The notes: a model not told the origin generated them from the sequence alone. Counted from the first letter of the stretch, positions 1 through 10,010 are shown. The stretch: 64,000 bases of DNA from Gluconacetobacter azotocaptans (GCF_014174355.1 NZ_JABEQF010000006.1:186001-250000), one strand, 5' to 3'. Program-made: numbers and translations.

Positions 1-758
1 CCACGGCCACCTGTCAGGTCCTGGATGCGCTCGTAGACGTTTTCGGTCTTGAAATCGATCGTCTGAGCACCGGCGTCGCGGGCCAGGGCGAGCCGTTCGG
101 GGATGGTATCGACAGCGAGAACCCGTTCGGCGCCCAGAAGAAAGGCGCTGCGGATTGCCATTTGTCCCACGGGGCCGCAGCCCCAGATGGCAATCGTCTG
201 TCCGGGCTGGATATTGCAGAATTCCGCAGCCATGTAGCCCGTGGGAAAGATATCCGACAGAAACAGCGCCTGTTCGTCCGTCAACTGGTCCGGCACCTTG
301 ATCGGTCCGACATCGGCGTAGGGAACGCGCAAATATTCCGCCTGTCCGCCCGCATAGCCGCCCAGAAGGTGGGAATAGCCGAACAGGCCGGCCGGCGAAT
401 GGCCCCAAAGCTGCTCGGCCTTGGCATGGTCCGGATTGGTCCGTTCGCAGCCCGAGTAAAAGCCCTTCATGCAAAAGAAACATTCCCCGCACGCGATGGT
501 GAAGGGGACCACCACGCGGTCCCCGACCTTGAGATCCCCGGCGTTTTTTCCGACCTCCATCACCTCGCCCATGGTTTCATGGCCAAGGACGTCGCCCCGG
601 TGCATCTCCGGTATCATTCCGTCGAAAATATGCAGGTCCGACCCACATATTGCGCAGGCGGTCACCCGTATGATCGCATCCCGGCTGTTTTCAAGAATGG
701 GGTCCCGGACGCTTTCGCAGCGGATGTCGCTCTTGCCGTGCCATACCAGTGCTTTCAT
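1..758 (-). CDS. Zinc-dependent alcohol dehydrogenase (3' end beyond window)
   Basis: Medium-chain NAD(P)-dependent alcohol dehydrogenase; about 252 N-terminal residues are visible and the C-terminus lies outside the window. Catalytic zinc ligands fit Cys38 (ICGSDLH) and His60-Glu61 (GHE). The structural zinc lobe has Cys90, Cys93, Cys96 and Cys104 with the usual C-X2-C-X2-C-X7-C spacing. A nucleotide-binding glycine motif (GCGPVGQ) follows near residue 193. The start is the ATG at 758, giving the usual MKALVW opening of this family. It lies just downstream of the stress-type SDR on the same strand and is probably in one operon with it. The substrate is not readable from sequence; the threonine dehydrogenase/formaldehyde dehydrogenase-like branch is most similar. 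Confidence 0.9.
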   Translation of the reverse strand, partial: MKALVWHGKSDIRCESVRDPILENSRDAIIRVTACAICGSDLHIFDGMIPEMHRGDVLGHETMGEVMEVGKNAGDLKVGDRVVVPFTIACGECFFCMKGFYSGCERTNPDHAKAEQLWGHSPAGLFGYSHLLGGYAGGQAEYLRVPYADVGPIKVPDQLTDEQALFLSDIFPTGYMAAEFCNIQPGQTIAIWGCGPVGQMAIRSAFLLGAERVLAVDTIPERLALARDAGAQTIDFKTENVYERIQDLTGGR

Positions 759-809
759 GGATCATCTCCTTGCCGGGGCGGCGGGCCGCCCGGACGGCGT
801 TTCCCACGG

Positions 810-1667
810 TCACAACATCGGCCGCCCCCCGGTGACGGGGACGATGGCGGAGGTCATGTAGCTTCCCTCGTCCGACGCCAGCAGGACGTAGGCCGGCGCG
901 ACCTCGGCCGGTTGTCCGGCGCGGCCCATCGGCGTGTTCTGCCCGAATGTCCGCACGGCCTCGGGCGGCATGGTCGAGGGGATCAGCGGCGTCCAGATCG
1001 GCCCAGGTGCGACGGCGTTGACCCGTATGCCCTGCGGCGCCAGAAGCTGCCCCAGACCGGCCGTGAAGTTCGCGATGGCGCCCTTGGTCGCGGCATAGGC
1101 CAGCAGGTGCGGAGACGGTGACGTCGCATTGATCGAGGTGGTGTTGACGATCGCGGCGCCAGGCTTCATGTGCGGCACCGCCGCCTGGCAGAGAAAGAAC
1201 ATGCTGTAGATGTTGGTGCGGAACGTCGAGTCCCACTCGGCCTCGTCGATATCTTCCAGCTTTTCGATGCTTTTCTGATGCGCGGCATTGTTCACCAGGA
1301 TGTCGATGCCCCCGAAGGCGTCGACCGTGCGCTGGACGAGCATGATGCACTGCTGCTTGTCCGCCACGTCGCCGGGCAGAAGGATGGCCTTGCGACCGGC
1401 CTTTTCCACCCATGACGCGGTCTCGCGCGCGTCATCGTGCTCGTTATAATAGGCAATGGCGATATCGGCACCTTCGCGCGCGAAGGCGATCGCCACGGCC
1501 CGGCCGATTCCGGAATCCGCGCCGGTAATCAGGGCGCGCTTACCCGCCAGCCGTCCCGAACCGTGGTAGGAGGTTTCGCTGTGGCCGGGCTTCGGCCGCA
1601 TGGCGTCGGTGCGGCCCGGTGGCTGCTGTTGCTGCCCGGCGAAGCTCTCGTCGCTGTTCTCTGTCAT
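810..1667 (-). CDS. SDR oxidoreductase, general stress protein 39 type
   Basis: Short-chain dehydrogenase of about 285 residues. An N-terminal extension of roughly 40 residues rich in Gln and Pro precedes the Rossmann fold, as in the YhdF/GSP39 group. The cofactor motif TGADSGIG is at residues 48-55, the NNAA motif follows in mid-protein, and the catalytic Tyr-X3-Lys is seen as YAATK. I chose the ATG at 1667 because a GGAGAGG ribosome site precedes it; an upstream in-frame start at 1751 has no such site. It is followed by the alcohol dehydrogenase on the same strand after about 50 bp. The physiological substrate is unknown. Confidence 0.88.
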   Translation of the reverse strand: MTENSDESFAGQQQQPPGRTDAMRPKPGHSETSYHGSGRLAGKRALITGADSGIGRAVAIAFAREGADIAIAYYNEHDDARETASWVEKAGRKAILLPGDVADKQQCIMLVQRTVDAFGGIDILVNNAAHQKSIEKLEDIDEAEWDSTFRTNIYSMFFLCQAAVPHMKPGAAIVNTTSINATSPSPHLLAYAATKGAIANFTAGLGQLLAPQGIRVNAVAPGPIWTPLIPSTMPPEAVRTFGQNTPMGRAGQPAEVAPAYVLLASDEGSYMTSAIVPVTGGRPML

Positions 1668-2387
1668 GCGGCCTCTCCATCGTGGTGAAGATGCGTCCGG
1701 CCGGTTTTCATGCCTTGCGTGGGGGCGGCCGATGACGTGCATGCCGTTCATCCCCGACCGCTATGTCGCGCCGAGGCGTGCTGTCTACGCGGCAGGACAG
1801 GAGGGGTTTCTCCATACCGTTCCAAGGATTTGGCAAAAGCAGGATGGTGCGGGGAACCGGTTGGGGCACCGCGCCGTTGAGTTCGTCCCGGCTGCATCCG
1901 CCGGGCTGCTTCCTCGTGGGACACCCGGAAGGGAATGAGGAAAAACGATGATATTACAACAATAATATGAGGATATATGAGGATATACGGGAGGATCGAT
2001 CATGTTGATCGTATCTGTATCCAGCAGGCACGCTTCGCGCGCGAAGGCTCCCCCGACAGCCGCGGCGGAGGGGGCGGGCACATAATCCCGGAAAATTTCG
2101 TCAATAATACGAAAAAAGCGTCCGAACCCGGGCATAAGGAATGCCGCGTACAACCCCTTGAAGGCTTCGGCTCATGAAGGCTTCGGAGGCCAGCCGTAAA
2201 GGCGGCAGAGGCCGGACGAAAGGGCGGGCCGCCAGCCACGGCAAAGCTTGACATCCAGCGTCGGCGCAGCCCCCGGGGACCCCGTCTTTCTGCCGAATGC
2301 TCACGACACGACAATGGGGGCGCGCAGGGCATGCTTGTCGTTCCGTTGCCGCCCGACAGAGGACGCAAAGCACACAGGAGGCACAAG
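1668..2387. other. 720-bp gap without a convincing gene
   Basis: Only short overlapping reading frames with no recognisable protein occur here. An AT-rich island around 1941-1990 contains a direct repeat of ATATGAGG (about 1965-1986). A 14-bp perfect palindrome, CTTCGCGCGCGAAG, lies at 2033-2046. A TTGACA hexamer at 2248-2253 could be a -35 box for the transketolase, but no clear -10 follows at normal spacing. The gap separates the divergent SDR and transketolase genes, so both promoters should be inside it. Confidence 0.5.
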
Positions 2388-4379
2388 ATGCTGACAGTCG
2401 AGCAGGCCGTGCAGGCCAAGGCCATCGCGTTGGGAAAACTGGCCGTTCGCGCCACCACCGCCGCCAAGGCCGGACACCCTACGACGGCATTGTCGCTGAC
2501 CCATCTGGTGACGGAACTGCTGTATCGCGTGATGAGATGGGATCCGGCGGATCCGCGGGCTGCGGGATCGGATCGTCTGGTGTTGTCGGAAGGGCATGCG
2601 GTGCCGATCCTCTATGCGGCATGTGCCGACCTTGGCGTGACCATCACCCCACATGGGCAGGCCCGCCCGATGACGCAGGACGACCTGATGGCGCTGCGTG
2701 ACATTGACAGCCCGGTTGACGGACATCCCAACCCCGAGCTGGGGTTTCCTTTCTTCGACGCGGCCACGGGGTCCCTGGGGCAGGGGTTGTCGGTCGCGGC
2801 CGGGCTGGCTGCCGCCGCGCGTCTGGATGGGATCGACAAGACCATCTACTGCATTATCGGGGACGGAGAATCGCGTGAAGGACAGATCTGGGAGGCGATG
2901 GATTTCATCGCGGACCATGAACTGACCAACGTCGTCGCCATCTTCAACTGCAACACCCTGGCGCAAAGCGATTATGTCTCGCCCGCGCAGGATTGGGTGC
3001 ATTTACAGCACAAGGCCCAGGCATTCGGCTGGATCGCGCTTGAGATCGACGGACACGACCCGGCGAAGATCGACGACGTTCTGCGCAACCGGACGGCCCT
3101 GGCGAAGGGCAAGCCGCTTTGCGTCGTCGCCCGCACGGTGAAGGGCTGGGGAGTGCCCGACTTGGCTGGGATGGGCCATCACGGGACGCCTGTGAAACAG
3201 GAACAGCTTGAGGCTGTTCTGGCGGCTCTCGACAGGCTTGGGCGGGAATTTGGCGTAGACGGTGCCCCTGCGGAAGATATCGCGCAATTGCTTCGCATCA
3301 CGCCCCCGCTCGAAGTTCCGCCCGCGCAGGTGGATGTCTCGACACCCGCGTCCCTCGGTGCGGTCGCGCAGGGGAATGCGAAGATTGCCTCGGCCCTGCG
3401 CGACAAGAAAATGATGTCGCCCCGCCGCGCCTTCGGCACGGCCCTCAAGATGCTGGGGGCCGCCAATCCACAGGTCGTGGCACTGGATGCGGACGTCAAG
3501 AATTCGACCTATGCCGAGGATTTCGCCCAGGCCTTTCCCGATCGCTATTTCGAGGCGCGGATTGCCGAACAGAACATGGTATCGGCGGCGGCGGGGCTGG
3601 CCAGCGGCGGAAAGATCCCGTTCGTCAGCACGTTCGGCCGCTTTCTGGAACGTGCCTTCGACCAGATCGAAATGGCGATCATCGGTGGCGCGAACCTGAA
3701 ACTGGTCGGGACCCATGTGGGCGTGACGCTGGCCTCGGACGGTCCCAGCCAGATGGGGCTGGCGGACGTCGCCTTCATGCGTACCTTCGCGCATGTGCGT
3801 GACAGCCACGGCAACCCGGCGATGACGATCCTGACACCAAGCGACGCGGTCAGCGCCTATGGCCTGGTCCTTGCCATGGCCGAAACCTCCGGCGCCTGCT
3901 ATTTGCGCGCGGTCCGGTCGGACCTGCCCGTCCTCTACCCGGAAGGTGAGAATTTTCCCCTTCGTTCGCATAAAGTCGTGCGGCCTGCGCTGCAGGGGAG
4001 TGCCGGTCGTCCGCTCGTGTTCGTGGCGTGGGGATATCTGGTGCATAGCTGCCTGAAGGCCGCTCAGATGTTGGAGGAGGACGGCGTCAGCGCGGCGGTC
4101 GTGGACGCCTATTCGTTGCCGGCGGACGTGCCGGCCATCCTGGCCCTGGCCGGAGATGAGGGCTGCATCATTGCCGTGGAGGACAATTATGTCGGCGGCC
4201 TGGGCAGCGAGCTTGCGGAAACCGCGGCCACGATAGAGGGCGCCCCCCCGATCTACCCGCTGGTCGTCGGAAGGATTCCCAAGAGCGGCCGGTCGGCGGA
4301 CGACGTCCTGCATTATGTCGGCCTGGGGGTCGAGGATATCGTCGAGGCGGCACGGCACCACATGCACGTGGCGGGGTGA
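2388..4379 (+). CDS. tkt: Transketolase
   Basis: Thiamine-diphosphate enzyme of 663 residues, the normal length for transketolase, moving two-carbon units between sugar phosphates in the non-oxidative pentose phosphate pathway. The N-terminal TPP domain has the GDGESREGQIWEA motif ending in an NCN-type element. The central pyrimidine-binding domain has the RIAEQNM motif with the cofactor-activating Glu. A C-terminal transketolase domain follows. The ATG at 2388 is preceded by CAGGAGG and gives MLTVEQA, so the longer frame from 2331 is rejected. Acetic acid bacteria depend on this pathway because many lack a complete upper glycolysis. The gene stands alone between the non-coding gap and tRNA-Thr. 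Confidence 0.93.
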   Translation: MLTVEQAVQAKAIALGKLAVRATTAAKAGHPTTALSLTHLVTELLYRVMRWDPADPRAAGSDRLVLSEGHAVPILYAACADLGVTITPHGQARPMTQDDLMALRDIDSPVDGHPNPELGFPFFDAATGSLGQGLSVAAGLAAAARLDGIDKTIYCIIGDGESREGQIWEAMDFIADHELTNVVAIFNCNTLAQSDYVSPAQDWVHLQHKAQAFGWIALEIDGHDPAKIDDVLRNRTALAKGKPLCVVARTVKGWGVPDLAGMGHHGTPVKQEQLEAVLAALDRLGREFGVDGAPAEDIAQLLRITPPLEVPPAQVDVSTPASLGAVAQGNAKIASALRDKKMMSPRRAFGTALKMLGAANPQVVALDADVKNSTYAEDFAQAFPDRYFEARIAEQNMVSAAAGLASGGKIPFVSTFGRFLERAFDQIEMAIIGGANLKLVGTHVGVTLASDGPSQMGLADVAFMRTFAHVRDSHGNPAMTILTPSDAVSAYGLVLAMAETSGACYLRAVRSDLPVLYPEGENFPLRSHKVVRPALQGSAGRPLVFVAWGYLVHSCLKAAQMLEEDGVSAAVVDAYSLPADVPAILALAGDEGCIIAVEDNYVGGLGSELAETAATIEGAPPIYPLVVGRIPKSGRSADDVLHYVGLGVEDIVEAARHHMHVAG

Positions 4380-4629
4380 GAAACAGCTGCCCCGTCTTGT
4401 GGATCACGCCGGGACGCTGCCGTGGCGGTGCGGGAATGACGGCAGAAATCCGCCATTTTTGGAACCCGGCTGATGGCGCCTTATTGAAGAAGGTGCCGCG
4501 TCCTCACATCGCCCACGGGGCCGGAGACCGCGCCACGGCTCGCATGTGCCCGAACCGTCCGGAAGGCGCGCGGCAAACCGCGCGCAGGACGGCCCGCGGG
4601 CATTATGTCAATAAAATCAAAAGGGAAAA

Positions 4630-4704
<75 letters not shown>

Positions 4705-4796
4705 TGGCCGACGAGGGCTATATCCGACCTGTGGCATGGCTGCAATATGCTGAATGACTATCTATCCCCCGAAATTGAATTATATGTGGGGGGGTG

Positions 4797-6269
4797 ATGA
4801 GCGAGACGATCTCTGCCCGGACCTCCCGCCTGGTCCGCGGGGCCGGCTGGCCCCGTCGGAAGGCGGCTTTGCGCCATGTCTGGACCATCGACGGCCTGGT
4901 CGAATGCTCCGGATGCGGTCTGTTCCAGCGCATGCCGGCGCTGCAGCCGGGGCATCTGGCGTCCTGTGCCCGATGCCAGCAGACGTTGGAATGGCGGCGG
5001 CGCACGTCGCCTCTGCAGACCCCCCTGGCATTCTGCATCAGTTCCTGCGCGCTGTACCTGGCGGCGCTGGCGTCGTCGCTGATGACGCTGGACGTCTATG
5101 GCCGCGAACGGACCGTCAGCCTGCTGACCGGGCCGATGGAACTGCTGCACGAGGGCTGGGGCGAGGCCGGGTTGCTGGTGGGCATCGTCACCATCGTCGC
5201 GCCGGCTATCGTCATCGGCATGATGTTCGCGATCCTGTATGCCGCCAGCCGCCGGCAGATGCCGGACTGGGCGCCCCATCTGCTGATCTGGTACGAAAAG
5301 CTGCGTCCCTGGTCGATGGTCGAGGTCTATGTCCTGGGCATCTTCGTCGCCTATACCAAGCTGACGGACCTGGCCCATGTCGATGTCGGGCCGGCGGTCT
5401 ACCTGATCGCGGCGCTGATGCTGACGATGGCCGCCAGTGATTCGACCCTGGATACCGAACTGATCTGGCAGCATCGGCGCGTGGATTCCATCACCCGGAT
5501 GGAAAACGGCGAACGGGTGCGGGTCCGCCATGTGCGGATAGACGAGATTTCCATGCCGCCGGTGGACCATCTGGTGGCATGCCCCGCCTGCGGCCTGGTG
5601 GGCGAATTGAGCGCCCCGGTCAGCAACCTGCGGTGCGTGGGCGTGTGTCCGCGCTGCGACCACCGCGTCTGGCGCCGCGCGCCCCAGGCGCTGGCGCGGC
5701 CGACGGCGTTCCTGATTTCGGCGGTGATCTGCTATTTTCCGGCCAATCTCTTTCCGGTCATGACCTTCTTCAAGATCGGCGGCGGGGGCGGGCACACCAT
5801 CATCGAAGGCGCGATCGAGCTGTGGCAGGACGGGATGGTGCCGCTTTCGCTGCTGGTCTTCTTCGCCAGCATCGTCGTGCCGATGCTCAAGATCGTCAGC
5901 CTGGGCTGGATGCTGATCGCGACCTGGCGGGGATCGTCCTTCGCGCTGGTGCAGCGGACGCGACTGTTTCACGTCGTTGACATCATCGGGCGCTGGTCGA
6001 TGATCGACGTGTTCATGGTGTCGATCCTGGTGGCGGTGGTGCGGTTCAATTCGCTGGCCAACGTCACGGCCAACGCCGGGATGGTGTCCTTTGCCGCGGT
6101 GGTCGTGCTGACCCTGTTCGCGGCATGGAGTTTCGACCCACGATTGATGTGGGACGCGGCCGGAATGAACCGGCCGTCCTCGAACGGCGGGCAGGTGTCC
6201 GCGGCGGTGCGTACGCGCGACGGCCACGCCGTGGCGGCAACTGAGATGATGGAGCCAAGGCAGGCGTGA
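4797..6269 (+). CDS. pqiA: PqiA-like integral membrane protein
   Basis: Inner membrane protein of about 490 residues with the duplicated PqiA layout. Each half has a zinc-ribbon-like cytoplasmic segment (CSGCG..CARCQ near the N-terminus and CPACG..CPRCD near residue 270) followed by four or so hydrophobic helices. PqiA works with the MCE protein PqiB and lipoprotein PqiC in moving lipids between inner and outer membrane. The next gene starts on a GTGA overlap, so translation is coupled. The ATG at 4797 is preferred over a GTG one codon earlier. A CCCCC tract about 35 bp upstream could pair with the G-rich ribosome site. Confidence 0.9.
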   Translation: MSETISARTSRLVRGAGWPRRKAALRHVWTIDGLVECSGCGLFQRMPALQPGHLASCARCQQTLEWRRRTSPLQTPLAFCISSCALYLAALASSLMTLDVYGRERTVSLLTGPMELLHEGWGEAGLLVGIVTIVAPAIVIGMMFAILYAASRRQMPDWAPHLLIWYEKLRPWSMVEVYVLGIFVAYTKLTDLAHVDVGPAVYLIAALMLTMAASDSTLDTELIWQHRRVDSITRMENGERVRVRHVRIDEISMPPVDHLVACPACGLVGELSAPVSNLRCVGVCPRCDHRVWRRAPQALARPTAFLISAVICYFPANLFPVMTFFKIGGGGGHTIIEGAIELWQDGMVPLSLLVFFASIVVPMLKIVSLGWMLIATWRGSSFALVQRTRLFHVVDIIGRWSMIDVFMVSILVAVVRFNSLANVTANAGMVSFAAVVVLTLFAAWSFDPRLMWDAAGMNRPSSNGGQVSAAVRTRDGHAVAATEMMEPRQA

Positions 6270-7951
6270 CGGACGACCCTCAAGATCATACCGGCGGACG
6301 ATCCTCCGTTCCGCCGGAAGCCTCGGAGAGGCGGTTTCGGTTCTCGATCGTCTGGTTCGTTCCCATCGTGGCGATCGGCATCGCCGGCTATCTGGGCTGG
6401 CGCGGCTTCATGGGGCGCGGGCCGGAAATCACGATCACCTTCGACACCGCCGACGGGCTGACCAGCGGCCAGACCCAGGTCAAGAACAAGGCCGTCCCGC
6501 TGGGCACGGTCGAGGCCGTCACCCTGACCCCGGACATGCGCCATGTCGAGGTCCGCGTGCGCATGAGCGCGCATGCGGCGCCGATCCTGACCGATCATGC
6601 GCGCTTCTGGGTCGTCCGGCCCCGGCTGAACGGCGCCAGCATCACGGGCCTGGAGACCCTGATGTCGGGGGCATATATCTCGGTGGATCCGGGCGAGCCC
6701 GGCGGCCAGCGCACCACCGAGTTCAAGGGGCTGGAATCCCCGCCGGGCATCCGTTCCGACCAGCCGGGCAATACCTATACCCTGATCAGTTCGACCCTGG
6801 GGTCGATCGGGCAGGGGGCGCCGGTCTTCTTCCGCGACATCGATGTCGGCGAGGTACTGGGCTACACCATGCCGCCGGGCGGCGAGGGGCCGATCCTGGT
6901 ACAGGTCTTCATCCGCGAACCCTATGACCGCTATCTGCGGACCGATACGCGCTTCTGGAACGTCTCGGGCGTGCAGGTCGGGTTCGGGGCCGGCGGGCTG
7001 AAGGTCAAGCTGCAATCGCTGCAGGCCCTGTTCTCGGGCGGGGTGGCGTTCGGCCTGGCGGAGCGGCGCGAGGCGCAGGGCGTCCCCACCGCCCCCAAGA
7101 ATTCGGTGTTCCGCCTGTACGAAAGCCAGGAAGCCGCCGACAACGCCGGCTATCGCGAACGGCTGTCGCTGGCGACCTATCTGACCAGTTCAGTGTCCGG
7201 CCTGGCGGTCGGCGCGCAGGTCACGATGTTCGGCATCCAGGTCGGGACGGTCACCAGCGTGAAGCTGGACCTGGACCCGAAGGTCGGCACGGCCCGCGTC
7301 CGCGTGGGCATGGAGATCCAGCCCGAGCGCATTCTGGAAGAGGACGAAATCCATCACGACGCCATGGCCGGCATGGTCCAGGCGCTGGTGGACAACGGCC
7401 TGCGCGCCTCGGTCGATACCGCCAGCTTCCTGACCGGCGAGTCGGTCATCGGCCTCAATTTCGTGAAGAACGCCACGCCGGCCGTGGTGCAGGCCGAAGG
7501 CACGACGCTGGTCATTCCCGGCAAGGCCGGCGGCATGGGCGGCATCATGGATTCGCTGTCCACCGTCGCGGACAAGATCGCCGCGATGCCGCTGACGCAG
7601 GTGGGCGTGAACCTGAACAATCTGCTGGCCCATTCCGACGCCCGGATCAACAGCCCCGAGGTGCGGCAGGCCATCGCCGCCCTGCGGGATTCGCTGCGCA
7701 GTGTCCGGGGCCTGGCCGGCGACGCGCGCACGGGCATGCATCCGCTGTTCCAGCGCCTGCCGCAGATGAGCGACCAGTTGGACAAGACGCTGAAAAACGC
7801 CAACGTCCTGCTGGCCAGCTATGGCGGGGACACCGATTTCCACCGCGACCTGCAACATATGCTGGTGCAATTGGACGAGGCCGCGCGGTCGCTACGCTTC
7901 CTGACCGATTTCCTCAATCGCCATCCTTCGGCGCTGCTTACGGGACGCTAG
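6266..7951 (+). CDS. pqiB: PqiB-like MCE-domain periplasmic lipid transport protein
   Basis: A protein of 561 residues with a short cytoplasmic tail, one N-terminal membrane helix (about residues 27-45) and repeated MCE domains, the first beginning near residue 53. The family forms hexameric tubes across the periplasm that carry lipids. The C-terminal 150 residues are predicted helical, as in PqiB. It starts with GTG at 6266, overlapping the pqiA stop, with GGAGCCAAGG upstream. pqiC follows after 3 bp. The three genes match the pqiABC operon order exactly. Confidence 0.92.
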   Translation: MTDDPQDHTGGRSSVPPEASERRFRFSIVWFVPIVAIGIAGYLGWRGFMGRGPEITITFDTADGLTSGQTQVKNKAVPLGTVEAVTLTPDMRHVEVRVRMSAHAAPILTDHARFWVVRPRLNGASITGLETLMSGAYISVDPGEPGGQRTTEFKGLESPPGIRSDQPGNTYTLISSTLGSIGQGAPVFFRDIDVGEVLGYTMPPGGEGPILVQVFIREPYDRYLRTDTRFWNVSGVQVGFGAGGLKVKLQSLQALFSGGVAFGLAERREAQGVPTAPKNSVFRLYESQEAADNAGYRERLSLATYLTSSVSGLAVGAQVTMFGIQVGTVTSVKLDLDPKVGTARVRVGMEIQPERILEEDEIHHDAMAGMVQALVDNGLRASVDTASFLTGESVIGLNFVKNATPAVVQAEGTTLVIPGKAGGMGGIMDSLSTVADKIAAMPLTQVGVNLNNLLAHSDARINSPEVRQAIAALRDSLRSVRGLAGDARTGMHPLFQRLPQMSDQLDKTLKNANVLLASYGGDTDFHRDLQHMLVQLDEAARSLRFLTDFLNRHPSALLTGR

Positions 7952-7954
7952 TCG

Positions 7955-8596
7955 ATGACATTGCCTGGGTACACATCGAACCTCCGCCCCGCGTCGCGCC
8001 GGGCGGTGCTGGGGCGCGGTCTGGGCCTGCTGGCGGTCGCGGCGGTCGCCCCGCTGGCCGGCTGCTCGTCCGACCCGGCCTTCTATACGCTGGCCCCCTG
8101 GCCCGGCCCGGCCCAGGGCGGGGCGCCCGCGGTGATCGAGGTCCGGACCCCCACCGTTGCGCTGTCGCTGGATCGTGACCGGATCGTGGGCAGCGACGGC
8201 GATTATCGCATCAAGCTCAGCAGCGGCGATGCCTGGAGCGAATCGCTGCCGACCATGATCGCCCATGTGCTGACCGCGAACCTGCAGCAACGCCTGCCCG
8301 GCAGCGCGGTGTTCGCGCAGAACGATTCGGCGGCCGGCGTGCCGCTGGCGGTGGTGGAACTGGATGTGACGCGCTTCGCGCGCGACGGCGCGGGGCGTGC
8401 CGTGCTGGCGGGCAGCCTGGCCGTTCACCCGGTCGGCGCGCCCGGATCGTCCAATGTGCTGGCCCTGACCCTGCCGGTGCAGGGTGGGGGGACGCCCGGC
8501 ATGGTAGCGGCGCTGAGTGGCCTGCTGGGGCAGGTGGCCGATGAGGCGGCAGTGCGGCTGCGCACCCTGGGCGCAGGCCTCAGGGCTCTGCCCTGA
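7955..8596 (+). CDS. pqiC: PqiC-like outer-membrane lipoprotein (ABC-type transport auxiliary)
   Basis: A protein of 213 residues with a twin-arginine-rich N-region, a hydrophobic core and the lipobox LAGC near residue 35, so the mature protein should be a lipid-anchored periplasmic protein. The FYTLAPWP segment after the Cys is typical of the PqiC/YmbA family that docks PqiB at the outer membrane. The last codons (LRALP and stop) lie inside the first hairpin of a dispersed repeat that extends to 8698, so the native C-terminus may have been replaced by repeat sequence. Confidence 0.88.
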   Translation: MTLPGYTSNLRPASRRAVLGRGLGLLAVAAVAPLAGCSSDPAFYTLAPWPGPAQGGAPAVIEVRTPTVALSLDRDRIVGSDGDYRIKLSSGDAWSESLPTMIAHVLTANLQQRLPGSAVFAQNDSAAGVPLAVVELDVTRFARDGAGRAVLAGSLAVHPVGAPGSSNVLALTLPVQGGGTPGMVAALSGLLGQVADEAAVRLRTLGAGLRALP

Positions 8597-8698
8597 AACC
8601 CGCCAAAGGGCACTGCTCTTTGGAAACCCGGTCGTTTCATTCATGATCGGGGTCCAGGGCCTCAGGCCCTGGTGGGCTCGGGCAACGCCCGATTTTTT
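8575..8698 (+). repeat. Dispersed multi-hairpin repeat, copy 1
   Basis: A chain of inverted repeats: CAGGGCTCTGCCCTG, then CCAAAGGGC-NNN-GCTCTTTGG followed by AAACCC, then CCAGGGCCTCAGGCCCTGG, then CGGGCAACGCCCG and a run of T. The same order of hairpins and the same core words are found in reverse orientation at 18841-18957. The first hairpin overlaps the end of pqiC. The last hairpin with its T-run can act as the pqi terminator. Confidence 0.75.
8679..8698 (+). terminator. Rho-independent terminator after pqiABC
   Basis: The stem CGGGC/GCCCG with loop AAC is followed by ATTTTTT. It is the last hairpin of the dispersed repeat. Confidence 0.7.
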
Positions 8699-8721
8699 AC
8701 GCTCGACGCAGCGGAAATGAA

Positions 8722-8745
8722 GAAGGGCGCCGCAAGGCGCCCTTC
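8722..8745 (-). terminator. Terminator after nusG
   Basis: A perfect 10-bp stem (GAAGGGCGCC/GGCGCCCTTC) with a 4-nt loop lies about 25 bp past the nusG stop. On the minus strand it is followed by a T-rich stretch (TTCATTT). Confidence 0.7.
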
Positions 8746-8770
8746 GTTCGTCCGGGATCGTCGGGGACGA

Positions 8771-9301
8771 TCAGAGCTTCTCGACCTGGCTGTATTCCAG
8801 ATCGACCGGCGTGGAGCGGCCGAAGATCGAGACGCTGACCTTGAGGCGCGCCTTTTCCTCGTCCACTTCCTCGATCGTGCCGTTGAACGAGGTGAACGGG
8901 CCGTCGGAGACGCGCACCTGCTCGCCGATCTCGAAGGTGACGGAGGGACGGGGGCGTTCCACCCCTTCCTGCGCCTGCTTCATGATCCGCTCGGCCTCGG
9001 CGTTGGGAATCGGCGACGGACGGGTCTTGCTGCCCAGGAAGCCGGTGACCTTGGGCGTGTCCTTGACCAGATGCCAGGCATCGTCGGTCAGTTCCATGTT
9101 GACCAGGACGTAGCCGGGGAAGAATTTCCGCTCGGAACTGACCTTCTGGCCACGCCGGACCTCGACGACCTCTTCGGAGGGCACCAGGACGTCGCCGAAA
9201 TGGTCGGACAGCCCCTTCTGGGCCGCCTGCTCCTTGATGTGCTGGGCGATCTTCTTTTCGAAACCTGAATAGACGTGAACGACGTACCAACGTTTTGCCA
9301 T
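8771..9301 (-). CDS. nusG: Transcription termination/antitermination protein NusG
   Basis: A protein of 176 residues, the standard NusG length. The NGN domain begins [15 protein letters not shown] and includes the FFPGYVLV segment; a C-terminal KOW domain carries [13 protein letters not shown]. NusG binds RNA polymerase, raises processivity and links to Rho or the ribosome. The start at 9301 is preceded by GAGGAAC and follows the secE stop by about 10 bp. The order tRNA-Trp, secE, nusG is the conserved bacterial arrangement. Confidence 0.97.
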   Translation of the reverse strand: MAKRWYVVHVYSGFEKKIAQHIKEQAAQKGLSDHFGDVLVPSEEVVEVRRGQKVSSERKFFPGYVLVNMELTDDAWHLVKDTPKVTGFLGSKTRPSPIPNAEAERIMKQAQEGVERPRPSVTFEIGEQVRVSDGPFTSFNGTIEEVDEEKARLKVSVSIFGRSTPVDLEYSQVEKL

Positions 9302-9311
9302 GGTCCGTTCC

Positions 9312-9506
9312 TCAGCCTCCAAGCCCAAAAAGTTCACGTACGCCGAGGCCGATGATCTGGTCGACGACAAAGAAAAACGCCGACGTCAGGGCGGCCATGG
9401 CCAACACTGCCCCGGTCGTCACCAGCGTGGCGCGACGCGTGGGCCATGTGACCTTGCCCGCTTCCGCACGGACCTCTTGCACAAATTTCGCGGGACTGAC
9501 CGACAC
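9312..9506 (-). CDS. secE: Preprotein translocase subunit SecE
   Basis: A protein of 64 residues with one membrane helix, the short SecE form. The conserved cytoplasmic motif [14 protein letters not shown] precedes the hydrophobic segment. SecE clamps SecY in the Sec translocon. The GTG at 9506 is preferred because AAGAAGGG precedes it and it gives the compact family length; the longer frame from 9611 would add residues encoded near tRNA-Trp. Confidence 0.93.
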   Translation of the reverse strand: MSVSPAKFVQEVRAEAGKVTWPTRRATLVTTGAVLAMAALTSAFFFVVDQIIGLGVRELFGLGG

Positions 9507-9634
9507 GAAACACCCTTCTTGTAACACCACGCCACCGTCCATCCGGCGAGAATGGCGGACGGGGCTGAAAAACGCCTCAACTGCATGTCGGGGCACCGTA
9601 ATGCACCGCACGGGGTCAACCCGAACGGGGCGGT

Positions 9635-9711
9635 TGGCAGGGGTGGAGGGTCTCGAACCCGCAACCTCCGGTTTTGGAGACCGGCGCTCTAGCCAATTGA
9701 GCTACACCCCT
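9635..9711 (-). tRNA. tRNA-Trp (anticodon CCA)
   Basis: The acceptor stem AGGGGTG pairs with CACCCCT. The anticodon arm CCGGT/ACCGG encloses CTCCAAA, giving anticodon CCA. A CCA tail is encoded at 9635-9637. It precedes secE-nusG on the same strand. Confidence 0.96.
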
Positions 9712-9936
9712 GCATGCCGCCTTCGGCGCCGACCAAGAGATAGCGGAAAGCTGTCCTCTTGGCCACCCGTGCGAACCCGGCGCAGGCAGCGGAAAAAAGT
9801 ATGCCCGGCCGGCAAAGTCAAGGGGGTGCGTGCGATTCCCGTGACCGGGACCCCGATGGCAGGGCGGCGGCGGCGTATTGCGCGCGGGCAGGGACTTGCC
9901 GCGGGGCGGGGTTCGGCGTTATGAACGTTGCCATGG

Positions 9937-10010
9937 GCGGGCGTAGCATAGTGGTAATGCAGTAGCCTTCCAAGCTTCTGAGGAGGGTTCGATTCCCTTC
10001 GCCCGCTCCA
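9937..10010 (+). tRNA. tRNA-Gly (anticodon TCC)
   Basis: The acceptor stem is GCGGGCG paired with CGCCCGC, and CCA is encoded at 10008-10010. The anticodon loop is CTTCCAA, giving anticodon TCC, which reads GGA and GGG. Confidence 0.95.

Noticed and set aside
2248-2276. TTGACA as a transketolase promoter
   Set aside because: No -10-like hexamer lies 15-19 nt downstream; the sequence there is CCCCGGGG.
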